The notes below the pieces were generated by a model. The model had not been told where the DNA came from. It did not search any database and saw only the letters and a program-made list of their open reading frames with translations. This document shows positions 31,888-39,085 of a stretch of DNA of 64,000 bases, piece by piece. A program made the position numbers and the translations under genes. Every line of letters begins with the position of its first letter. Positions within the stretch are counted from its first letter, which is position 1. The DNA comes from LMUY01 sp965276785 (GTDB lineage: Bacteria > Pseudomonadota > Alphaproteobacteria > Acetobacterales > Acetobacteraceae), in contig OZ255629.1 in the NCBI GenBank assembly GCA_965276785.1, forward strand, positions 124,001 through 188,000, in the 5' to 3' direction.

Positions 31888-32493
31888 GTGTCTGGGACGG
31901 CGTTGATGACCTCGGACGGGTCGGGGCTCGACGCCTACACGGCCGGGCCGCAATGGGGCATCTTTGATGCCAGTGGCACCCCGGTTGTGCAGCCGGATTC
32001 GATCTTTGGTTTTGAATATCGAGTGGACTTCCGAGTTTCTGACTACCCCGTTGAGCAAGGCGGGTTCGGCACTTACGACAAGGTCTCGTTACCCTATGGT
32101 GTGAAAATTGCCATGACCAAGGGCGGGGCCGATGCCGACCGCGCGCAGTTCTTGAACGCCATCCAGGCTGCGGTGGCGTCACTCGACCTCTACACTGTGG
32201 TGACGCCGGAGATCAGCTACGCAAGTGCCAACGTCGTGCATTACGACTATGCCCGGCAGTCCCGCGCGGGAGCGACGCTGTTGACGGTAGACGTTTGGCT
32301 TGAGGAGGTCCGAGTCACCGGCACCTCGCAAACCAGCAACACGGCGGTGCCAAGCGGCGCTGATCCGGCGCAAGGCGGCACTATCAGCCCGCAGAAGCCC
32401 TCGCCAAAGCAGGCCGGCGCGTTGGCACCGACACCCACGCCGGACTCGCCACACGACACGCCAACGCCGGCCTCGACGGTCATCTCGACGTGA
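31888..32493 (+). CDS. Dit-like baseplate protein
   Basis: GTG 31888, immediately after the tape measure stop; 201 residues. The domain 'FEYRVDFRVSDYPVEQGGFG' ... 'YDKVSLPYGVKIAMTKGG' ... SRAGATLLTVDVWLEEVR matches the N-terminal domain of Dit-like phage tail proteins. A Pro/Thr-rich 60-residue tail follows. It probably forms the ring joining tube and baseplate. Confidence 0.75.
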   Translation: MSGTALMTSDGSGLDAYTAGPQWGIFDASGTPVVQPDSIFGFEYRVDFRVSDYPVEQGGFGTYDKVSLPYGVKIAMTKGGADADRAQFLNAIQAAVASLDLYTVVTPEISYASANVVHYDYARQSRAGATLLTVDVWLEEVRVTGTSQTSNTAVPSGADPAQGGTISPQKPSPKQAGALAPTPTPDSPHDTPTPASTVIST

Positions 32494-32783
32494 CGACTGA
32501 GGTCATTCCGCTGCTGGTGGTGCCGTCGCAGCAGTTCACCGTCCCGCTGGGCAACCAGACAACGCAGCTTTTCATCTATACCAAGTCAACCGGCCTGTTC
32601 ATGGACGTGGGCGTGGATGACGCGCTGATCATCGGCGGGGTGCTGTGCCGGGACCGGACGCTGATCGTGCGGGACGCCTATCTTGGGTTTGTAGGTGATT
32701 TCTTTTGGGCCGATACACAGGGGACCGATGACCCGGTTTACAATGGGTTTGGAACGCGGTGGTTGCTGGCGTATGTGAGTTAA
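32490..32783 (+). CDS. Baseplate plug protein
   Basis: GTG 32490 overlaps the Dit-like stop; 97 residues. 'VPSQQFTVPLGNQTTQLFIY', 'LIIGGVLCRDRTLIVRDAYL', GFVGDFFWADTQGTDDPVY: close to the plug family described for the simple contractile tail of cyanophage Pam3. It closes the tube end before firing. Its stop overlaps that of the convergent moron (TTAA). Confidence 0.85.
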   Translation: MTTEVIPLLVVPSQQFTVPLGNQTTQLFIYTKSTGLFMDVGVDDALIIGGVLCRDRTLIVRDAYLGFVGDFFWADTQGTDDPVYNGFGTRWLLAYVS

Positions 32784-33199
32784 TGGCGTTCTCTGATTGC
32801 TTTATCAAGAGCTTCCAATTGACCGCTTTCCCGAAGGTCTTCACAGTCCATCGGGCTAACCGGTAAGTCCATCTCATAAGCGCGGGCGTCTGCAGAGTGG
32901 TGATATAGATCGTCCGATAAGTTTTGATATTCGACCTTGGACTTGGTTTCTTCCATCCACCCCTTCTGCGCTACCATGATTTGTCTTTCTGCCATGTTCA
33001 CAACAGCAACGGCCCATTCGGCGCCTCTCAGGCGGCACTTTAAGGCCGTATCCGCGGCTTCCATGACGTTGACATTGACCTGCATTTCTCCACGAAACCC
33101 GCGTGCTGCCTGAGCGGCAGTTTGAGTCTGCGCTTGCGCATCAGTGACGACGGCGATCATTGCCAGCGTCATGCTGGCGGTCAGGACCATGCGACGCAT
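32780..33199 (-). CDS. Secreted protein moron, unrecognised
   Basis: Minus strand within the baseplate cluster; ATG 33199 with AGG upstream; 139 residues. A Sec signal peptide is clear: MRRMVLTAS, then TLAMIAVVTDAQA, with cleavage likely after AQA. The mature part is helical and acidic with two Cys (LKCRLRG... and MDCEDLRE) that could pair. It sits exactly between two abutting baseplate genes. Placement, orientation and export suggest a lysogenic-conversion gene acting in the periplasm or outside, for example superinfection exclusion. Confidence 0.6.
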   Translation of the reverse strand: MRRMVLTASMTLAMIAVVTDAQAQTQTAAQAARGFRGEMQVNVNVMEAADTALKCRLRGAEWAVAVVNMAERQIMVAQKGWMEETKSKVEYQNLSDDLYHHSADARAYEMDLPVSPMDCEDLRESGQLEALDKAIRERH

Positions 33200-33234
33200 A
33201 AAAGACACCTTTCGAGGGTTAGACTGGAGCGTTA

Positions 33235-34113
33235 ATGTCCGGCTCCTACACCCAAAAGCTCTTGACAGTCCAGTTCGTTTTGGGAACTGGAACGTTTGGG
33301 GAAAGCGGTCAAAACACTCTGACGATTTCGGGCTTGCGGGTTGTGGCCACGGTCGTGAAGTCCGGCGGCGCTTCGCTGGGCAATGCGCAAATCCGCATCT
33401 TCGGCATGACGCAATCGCACATGAACCAGCTCTCGACGTTGGGATTGCTCATCACGCAAACGCGGAAAAACACCGTCATCCTAATGGCTGGCGACGCCAC
33501 TAGCGGGATGAGCCAAGTCTTCATGGGAACGATCATCAACGCGTGGAGCGACTACCAGGGTGCGCCGGACGTGTCGTTTAACGTGGAGGCGTTTGCTGCC
33601 TACCTCGATGCGATCAAGCCTGTCCCGCCCGCCAGCTTTCCGCCGGGAGGAACAGACGTAGCAACGATCATGGCGGGCTTCGCCGCACGGATGGGGCTCA
33701 AGTTCGAGAACAACGGAGTCTCGGTCAAGCTCGCCAGCCCCTATTTTGCGGGCACGGCTCGCGACCAAGCGCAGCGCTGTGCCGATGCGGCCAACATTAA
33801 CTGGCACATCGACAACGGCACGCTGGCAATATGGCCGAAAAACTCCGCCCGATCCGGCAGCGCCGTCGTGGTGTCTCCCGAGACCGGGCTTGTCGGCTAT
33901 CCGATATTCGACAGTCTCGGGGTCATCCTTCGCACGCTGTTCAACCCGCTGATCCGCTATGGGTGCTTGGTGCAGGTGAATAGCAGTCTAACCCCGGCGA
34001 ATGGGACTTGGTTCGTGTATGCCCTTACTTACGAGCTTAGCAGCATGACCCCCGGCGGCCCTTGGTTCAACACGATGAAGACGGCGCGCCTCGGCTCGGT
34101 GCCCGTCGCATGA
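33235..34113 (+). CDS. Baseplate hub protein (gpD/gp27-like)
   Basis: 292 residues. 'SGLRVVATVVKSGGASLGNA' with RIFGMTQSHMNQLSTLG near the N-terminus is the recurring start of hub proteins in this phage type. 'ASPYFAGTARDQAQRCADAA' and 'SPETGLVGYPIFDSLGVILR' follow. It lies directly before the spike gene, forming the centre of the baseplate. Confidence 0.8.
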   Translation: MSGSYTQKLLTVQFVLGTGTFGESGQNTLTISGLRVVATVVKSGGASLGNAQIRIFGMTQSHMNQLSTLGLLITQTRKNTVILMAGDATSGMSQVFMGTIINAWSDYQGAPDVSFNVEAFAAYLDAIKPVPPASFPPGGTDVATIMAGFAARMGLKFENNGVSVKLASPYFAGTARDQAQRCADAANINWHIDNGTLAIWPKNSARSGSAVVVSPETGLVGYPIFDSLGVILRTLFNPLIRYGCLVQVNSSLTPANGTWFVYALTYELSSMTPGGPWFNTMKTARLGSVPVA

Positions 34114-34742
34114 GCGGCTTTACCGGCATTGCCGATGCGGCGGCGAGGTCAGGAGACTTCAATCAGCATGCGTTCTTGATCTCGCAAATGCTGTCGAAGG
34201 TGGAAACATGCGCTCTCGTCCAAGTGGTTACGGTTACGACCACAGGGGGCATCAACCCGGCCGGCACGGTGGACGTGCTGCCGCTCGTCAACCAGATCGA
34301 CGGAGACGGCAACGCCATGCCGCACGGCACCGTTCACGCGCTGCCGTTTTTTCGCCTGCAAGCGGGCGCCAACGCTATCATCATCGATCCGGTGGTAGGA
34401 GATATCGGTATGGCCGGGTTTGCCAGCCGAGACATTTCATCGGTCAAGGCCAACAAGGCACAGGCGAATCCAGGCTCACGGCGACGGCACGACTTTGCTG
34501 ATGGGCTCTATTTTGGGGGATTCTTGAACGGCCAAGCGACGCAATATCTTGCTTTTCTCGCCAGCGGCATTTCCATTGTGTCACCTACGGCCGTGACGCT
34601 TCACGCGCCTATGGTCAGCATCGCATCGCCAACCGTCGCCATCACCGGCAATGTGTTTACGCACAACGGCGTGAATGTCGGATCGACGCATCGGCACGGT
34701 GGGGTTCAGGCCGGAACCGCGAACACGAGCTTCCCGCTATGA
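34110..34742 (+). CDS. Baseplate spike protein (Gp138/gpV-like)
   Basis: Started at ATG 34110 (4-base overlap); 210 residues. The N-terminus carries an OB-fold region of the Gp138 type (CALVQVVTVTTTGG...GTVDVLPLVNQI, then ANAIIIDPVVGDIGMAGFAS). The C-terminus is repetitive beta (SIVSPTAVTLHAPMVSIASP), ending THRHGGVQAGTANTSFPL, where the His-x-His could hold a metal at the tip. It punctures the outer membrane. Confidence 0.85.
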   Translation: MSGFTGIADAAARSGDFNQHAFLISQMLSKVETCALVQVVTVTTTGGINPAGTVDVLPLVNQIDGDGNAMPHGTVHALPFFRLQAGANAIIIDPVVGDIGMAGFASRDISSVKANKAQANPGSRRRHDFADGLYFGGFLNGQATQYLAFLASGISIVSPTAVTLHAPMVSIASPTVAITGNVFTHNGVNVGSTHRHGGVQAGTANTSFPL

Positions 34743-35095
34743 ATACGCTGCTTCTCGATCCCGTGGCATGGGACTTGACGCTAGACACGTCCGGCAACAT
34801 CGCGGTGGCAAGCGATCCCTATTCGGTGGCGCAGGACGCCTCCAGCGCCATCCGCACGTTTCAGGGGGAGTGCTGGTATAACTCCGCGCTCGGCATACCT
34901 TTTCTGACGACAATCCTAGGCAAGCGTCCGCCGCTTTCAGTCATCAAAGCGCAACTCACGGGCGCCGCCATGACCGTGCCCGGTGCGGCCAAGGCGGTTT
35001 GCTACATCGCTTCTATCGCGGGCCGGAATGTGGTGGGGCAGGTGCAAATGACCGACACCAACGGCATTACGGCCGCAGCCGGGTTTTCGACGTGA
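34739..35095 (+). CDS. Baseplate wedge protein (gp25/gpW-like)
   Basis: 118 residues. 'LDPVAWDLTLDTSGNIAVAS', QDASSAIRTFQGECWYNSAL and GIPFLTTILGKRPPLSVIKA match the small wedge protein that nucleates the sheath in simple myophages. Overlaps at both ends place it between spike and J-like genes. Confidence 0.8.
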   Translation: MNTLLLDPVAWDLTLDTSGNIAVASDPYSVAQDASSAIRTFQGECWYNSALGIPFLTTILGKRPPLSVIKAQLTGAAMTVPGAAKAVCYIASIAGRNVVGQVQMTDTNGITAAAGFST

Positions 35096-36498
35096 GCGGC
35101 AGCAATGTCCCCACGCCCGTCTTCGGCCCGACCGGCTTTATTGCGCCGCTGGAGAGCGCCATCCTCGCCGGCGTCACGGCAGACTTTTCGGCCGCGTTTG
35201 GGGGCAACCTCAACCCCGCTCCGAACACCCCGCAAGGACAAATCGCAGCCAGCGAAACGGCTATCATCGGCGATTGCAACGCCAACTTCCTGCTTTACAC
35301 CAACCTTGTGGACCCGGCCTATTCCTATGGACGGATGCAGGACGCGATTGCCCGCATCTACTTCCTGACGCGCAACCCGGCTCAGCCGACCGTGCTGCAA
35401 ATCGCGTGCGTAGGATTGACTGGCGTGGTCATTCCAGCCGGAGCACTGATCCAGGACCAGACCAGCAACATCTACGCTTGCATCACGGCAGGGGTTATTG
35501 CCGCGTCCGGCACGGTCACTCTGCCGTTTGCCAACCAAAACACGGGACCTCTTGCGGTGCCGGCAGCGAATGCGGTGTCAATCTATCAAGCTATTCCGGG
35601 ATGGGATTCAGTTAGCGTCGTGTCGGGTGTGCTTGGCAATGTCGTCGAGGGATCGGCTGCATTTGAGTTGCGGCGGCAGAGCACGGTCGAAGGCAACTCG
35701 CTCGGCTCAATCGGGTCGATTATCGGCGCTGTGGCGAAGGTTCCGGGCGTGCTCGACTATTACGGATACGACAACGCAGCCAATGCCGGCGTTACGTTTG
35801 GCGGTCAATTCATCGCAGCCAATTCGATTTACATTTGCGTGGCCGGGGGCAGTCAGGCTGCGGTAGCGCAGGCGATTTTGTCCAAGAAGGGACCGGGCTG
35901 TTCCTATTCCGGCAACACCACCATCGTGGCCTATGATAGCAACCCGCTTTATGCCAACCCGGTCGCTTACAATGTGACCTATGAGGTTCCGTCTTCGCTG
36001 CCTATTGCGTTTACCGTCACGATCAAAAACAGCGCGCTGGTGCCGTCAAACGCGTTGGCATTGATTCAAGCGGCAATCTCGAATGCCTTTTCCGGCTCCG
36101 ATGGAGGCCTGCGGGCGCGCATCGGCTCCGAGATTTTTGCTAGCCGCTTTTATGCTGGCGTAGCCTCCCTTGGATCATGGGCTCAGATCGTGTCTATTCT
36201 AATCGGCTCCCCTAATACATCAGCAGCCTCATTTACCGGCAGCATATCGGGCTCCACACTTACAGTGGCCTCTGCTGTGGTTGGAACGATTGGCATAGGT
36301 CAGATTGTCATAGGGGTAGGCGTTCTGGGAGGGACGCAAGTGGTATCCGGTTCGGGCACCACTTGGACCGTCACCAATGGCCAGACGGTTGCCAATGAGG
36401 CATTGTCTACGGTGCTGCCTGCGCTGAACGACCTCACGGTGCAAATCAACCAAGTCCCGACCTTGGACGTAAACGACATCATCCTCGTCCTGCAATAA
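35092..36498 (+). CDS. Baseplate J-like protein with inserted beta module
   Basis: GTG 35092; 468 residues. J-like body: 'NPAQPTVLQIACVGLTGVVI', PAGALIQDQTSNIY, 'GWDSVSVVSGVLGNVVEGSA', 'FELRRQSTVEGNSLGSIGSI'. The usual ending, a strand running from the VSILIG segment to INQVPTLDVNDIILVLQ, is interrupted by about 60 residues (36229-36405): FTGSISGSTLTVASAVVGTI, then IGQIVIGVG, then SGTTWTVTNGQTVANE. The same kind of module occurs in the fibre at 42447. J-like proteins form the wedge that triggers contraction. Confidence 0.87.
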   Translation: MSGSNVPTPVFGPTGFIAPLESAILAGVTADFSAAFGGNLNPAPNTPQGQIAASETAIIGDCNANFLLYTNLVDPAYSYGRMQDAIARIYFLTRNPAQPTVLQIACVGLTGVVIPAGALIQDQTSNIYACITAGVIAASGTVTLPFANQNTGPLAVPAANAVSIYQAIPGWDSVSVVSGVLGNVVEGSAAFELRRQSTVEGNSLGSIGSIIGAVAKVPGVLDYYGYDNAANAGVTFGGQFIAANSIYICVAGGSQAAVAQAILSKKGPGCSYSGNTTIVAYDSNPLYANPVAYNVTYEVPSSLPIAFTVTIKNSALVPSNALALIQAAISNAFSGSDGGLRARIGSEIFASRFYAGVASLGSWAQIVSILIGSPNTSAASFTGSISGSTLTVASAVVGTIGIGQIVIGVGVLGGTQVVSGSGTTWTVTNGQTVANEALSTVLPALNDLTVQINQVPTLDVNDIILVLQ

Positions 36499-37064
36499 TG
36501 CAGAATTATTTACAGACGATCCTAAGCCAATACAGCAGCAGCTCTGCCATCAATGGCATCATTGGCAGCTTTAATGCAGCGGTCGATCCGCAGGCTAACC
36601 TCGACGCCTTTTATGACAACGTTTGGAACGTTGCGACCGCTCAGGGGGTCGGGCTCGACATCTGGGGGCGCATCGTCGGCGTCCAACGCGTGTTGCAGGT
36701 TTCGTCGGGAACCTACTTCGGTTTTGCCGAAGCGAACGACAATTCGGAAACGCCGTTCAACCAAGCTCCGTTCTATTCCGGCGCTCCGACGACTAGCAAT
36801 TACGCCCTGACCGATGATGCATTTCGCACGCTCATCTACGCCAAGGCTTACGCCAACATATCAGACGGCTCCATTCCTTCAATCAACAACGTCCTGATGA
36901 CGCTGTTCGGATCGCAGGGAAATTGCTACGTGACCGACCTCGGCGGGATGCGAATGACCTACACTTTTTCGTTCCAACTGAGTGCGGTGGACTACGCCAT
37001 CGTTTCGCAATCCGGCATTTTGCCAAAGCCGTCAGGCGTAACTCTCTCTATTGTCCAAGGGTAA
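36498..37064 (+). CDS. DUF2612 baseplate protein (gpI-like)
   Basis: 188 residues; ATG 36498 overlaps the J-like stop. 'AAVDPQANLDAFYDNVWNVA', TAQGVGLDIWGRIVGVQRVL and 'FRTLIYAKAYANISDGSIPS' are DUF2612 hallmarks. It links baseplate and fibres. Confidence 0.87.
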   Translation: MQNYLQTILSQYSSSSAINGIIGSFNAAVDPQANLDAFYDNVWNVATAQGVGLDIWGRIVGVQRVLQVSSGTYFGFAEANDNSETPFNQAPFYSGAPTTSNYALTDDAFRTLIYAKAYANISDGSIPSINNVLMTLFGSQGNCYVTDLGGMRMTYTFSFQLSAVDYAIVSQSGILPKPSGVTLSIVQG

Positions 37065-37067
37065 GTT

Positions 37068-38081
37068 ATGCAAAGCACCGGGATACCAGCAAAGTTTCCC
37101 ATCCCCTTTGCCAGCGCAGCCGCAGCAGCAAATGTCAGGACGATTCCGCAGACCTCGCAGCAGGGCGTTCAGAACGGCGCCGCGTCCCTCACAGACGGAT
37201 TTCCGCCTAACTGTTTCGCGCCGATTTCGGCCGGTGGCTCCTGGCCGTTTGGCCAGGACTTTAACGGGCTGTTAAAGCAAGTCACGCAATGGTTGCAGTG
37301 GAATGCGGCCGGAGCGCCGATTAAATACGACTCTGCGTTTTCGAGCGCCATCGGCGGTTATCCTCAAGGCGCGCTGATATCGTCCGCAACCCTAGGCAGC
37401 TTTTGGCTTAGCACCGTGGACAACAACACCAGCAACCCGGATACGGGCGGCGCAAACTGGTTGTCGTTCCCTTTTGTGTTCACACGTAGGTTCGTGTTCA
37501 CCGCCAGCACAACGTTTACCTATCCTGCCGGTGCGCTTTTGGCACGGGTGCGGCTTTGGGCTGGCGGCGGCGGCGGCGGCGGGACATCCGGCGCAGGATC
37601 GGTTGCGTCCGGTGGCGGCGGTGCCGGCTTTGCAGAAGGCGTCTTTTCCGTCACACAAGGTGCCAACGTGGCCGTTACTGTGGGCAGTGGTGGTTTTGGC
37701 GGCGTGGGCGCTGCCGCTGGTGGTGGTGGCGGTTCTTCGTCCTTCGGCTCTCTGATCTCAGCCTCTCCGGGCGGCGGCGGTGCGGGGGCAGGGGCTGGCG
37801 TAATCGCCACGACGCCAGGCGGCGGCGGGACCGGTTTCGGAGGCAGTCTTTCCCTGCCTGGTTATGGCGGCGGGACTGGCGTTCAAACTGCGACTGGCTC
37901 CTACATGAGCGGCAGTGGCGGCGGGGCTTTCCAAAGCCAAGGCGCGCAATTTGTCGCATCCAATAGCAGCACGGCTCAGGCAGGCGGAAGCGGATTGCTT
38001 CCCGGCGCTGGCGGCAGCGGCGGTATTTCTGGCGGCGGTGGCGGTGGCGGCGCGCGCGGCTTGATCATTGTGGAGTGCTGA
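37068..38081 (+). CDS. Glycine-rich tail fibre / adhesin-like protein
   Basis: 337 residues. The N-terminal 140 residues are a usual baseplate-attachment region (DGFPPNCFAPISAGGSWPFG, 'DFNGLLKQVTQWLQWNAAGA'). The C-terminal half is a polyglycine-helix type tip: repeated GGGG runs separated by short A/S/T-rich loops. It resembles the glycine-rich adhesin tips of T4-like Gp38 proteins, where the loops set receptor specificity. The loops would be the fast-evolving part. Confidence 0.75.
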   Translation: MQSTGIPAKFPIPFASAAAAANVRTIPQTSQQGVQNGAASLTDGFPPNCFAPISAGGSWPFGQDFNGLLKQVTQWLQWNAAGAPIKYDSAFSSAIGGYPQGALISSATLGSFWLSTVDNNTSNPDTGGANWLSFPFVFTRRFVFTASTTFTYPAGALLARVRLWAGGGGGGGTSGAGSVASGGGGAGFAEGVFSVTQGANVAVTVGSGGFGGVGAAAGGGGGSSSFGSLISASPGGGGAGAGAGVIATTPGGGGTGFGGSLSLPGYGGGTGVQTATGSYMSGSGGGAFQSQGAQFVASNSSTAQAGGSGLLPGAGGSGGISGGGGGGGARGLIIVEC

Positions 38082-38083
38082 TC

Positions 38084-38611
38084 ATGGCCTTGTTCCTGCT
38101 CGTCGCGGATGGCGTTGTGGTTGACGAGACGCCGGCGCCGTTTGATGTCAATGAGCAACTGACGTGGACCGGCGACGTGTCTGCGGTGCAGCCGCTTCCG
38201 CAACGCGGATGGTCTGCGACCGAGAGCAACGGCGCCTGGAGCTTTGCGGCGCCAACCGCTCCAGCGCTGTCGGCGTCTGAACAGGCGCAGCAAGCCTATG
38301 ACGCCGCAATCGCTGGTGGCATCGTCATCACTTCGACCAGCGCGCCCGCGCTCAATGGCGTGTACGCCGTCGATCCAGTGAGTGCTGTGGATATTTCTGA
38401 CGAGGCGCAATTCATCGCGCAATTCAAAGAGTTCACCAACGGCTTAAGTACAAACCTGCTCTGGGCACTGCTGGACGGGCAACCGGTGACGTTCCCCACC
38501 ACGGACGCATTCATGGCGTTTGCCAAGGCGGCGGCGCAAGGGGTGGCCGGGGCCAAGCTGGCGCGGCTGCAAGGCGTGGCAATTCCGCCTTTGGCTGCGA
38601 CCATCGCCTGA
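38084..38611 (+). CDS. DUF4376-like tail protein, fibre-side copy
   Basis: ATG 38084 is preferred over the GTG at 38075; 175 residues. It shares 'GGIVITSTSAPALNGVYAVD' with the protein at 15117-15653 and keeps the same ending style (IPPLAATIA against PTAAATIA). It probably helps assembly or attachment of the neighbouring fibre. Confidence 0.65.
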   Translation: MALFLLVADGVVVDETPAPFDVNEQLTWTGDVSAVQPLPQRGWSATESNGAWSFAAPTAPALSASEQAQQAYDAAIAGGIVITSTSAPALNGVYAVDPVSAVDISDEAQFIAQFKEFTNGLSTNLLWALLDGQPVTFPTTDAFMAFAKAAAQGVAGAKLARLQGVAIPPLAATIA

Positions 38612-39051
38612 TGCCCTGTCTGTCCGACGTGGTGCTGTTAAGCCCAAGCGGCTTTAACGCATGGCGGCCAAAGGACCCGACCGAGTATCGTCAGTATTCA
38701 GCGGATTTCAGCCAGGTCATGCGATCAGGCGCAACGATCGCAAACCTGGCCGTTCTTTCGTTTGATCCTACTCTTGTTGTGGGTCAGCGGAGTTTTAGCG
38801 GCACAATGGCTCAATTTTATTTTGGCGGCGGCATTGATGGGGCCGTAACCGACATTGCGATTAAAGTCGTATCGACTTCTGGCGAGACGATCATTCGGAC
38901 GGTCCAGTTGCCTGTCATCGCTCAGCTGTGGGCTTCCGCAACGTCGCCATTTCCGCAATCTGCGCCGGGTAGCTCAATCACGGTGACGGACCAGACCACT
39001 GGCAACGTCCTTGACGATGCCAATAGCGGGCAGCCGGTCACTCTGCCTTAG
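38611..39051 (+). CDS. Phage fibre-tail adaptor-like protein
   Basis: 146 residues; ATG overlaps the previous stop. It is beta-rich: 'DPTEYRQYSADFSQVMRSGA' then 'FSGTMAQFYFGGGIDGAVTD', then TSGETIIRTVQLPV. Small proteins with this pattern often connect fibres in alphaproteobacterial phages. I am not sure of the family. Confidence 0.55.
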   Translation: MPCLSDVVLLSPSGFNAWRPKDPTEYRQYSADFSQVMRSGATIANLAVLSFDPTLVVGQRSFSGTMAQFYFGGGIDGAVTDIAIKVVSTSGETIIRTVQLPVIAQLWASATSPFPQSAPGSSITVTDQTTGNVLDDANSGQPVTLP

Positions 39052-39085
39052 CGCCTTCCTACCTTTCCCGACAAAGCAGGTCCGC

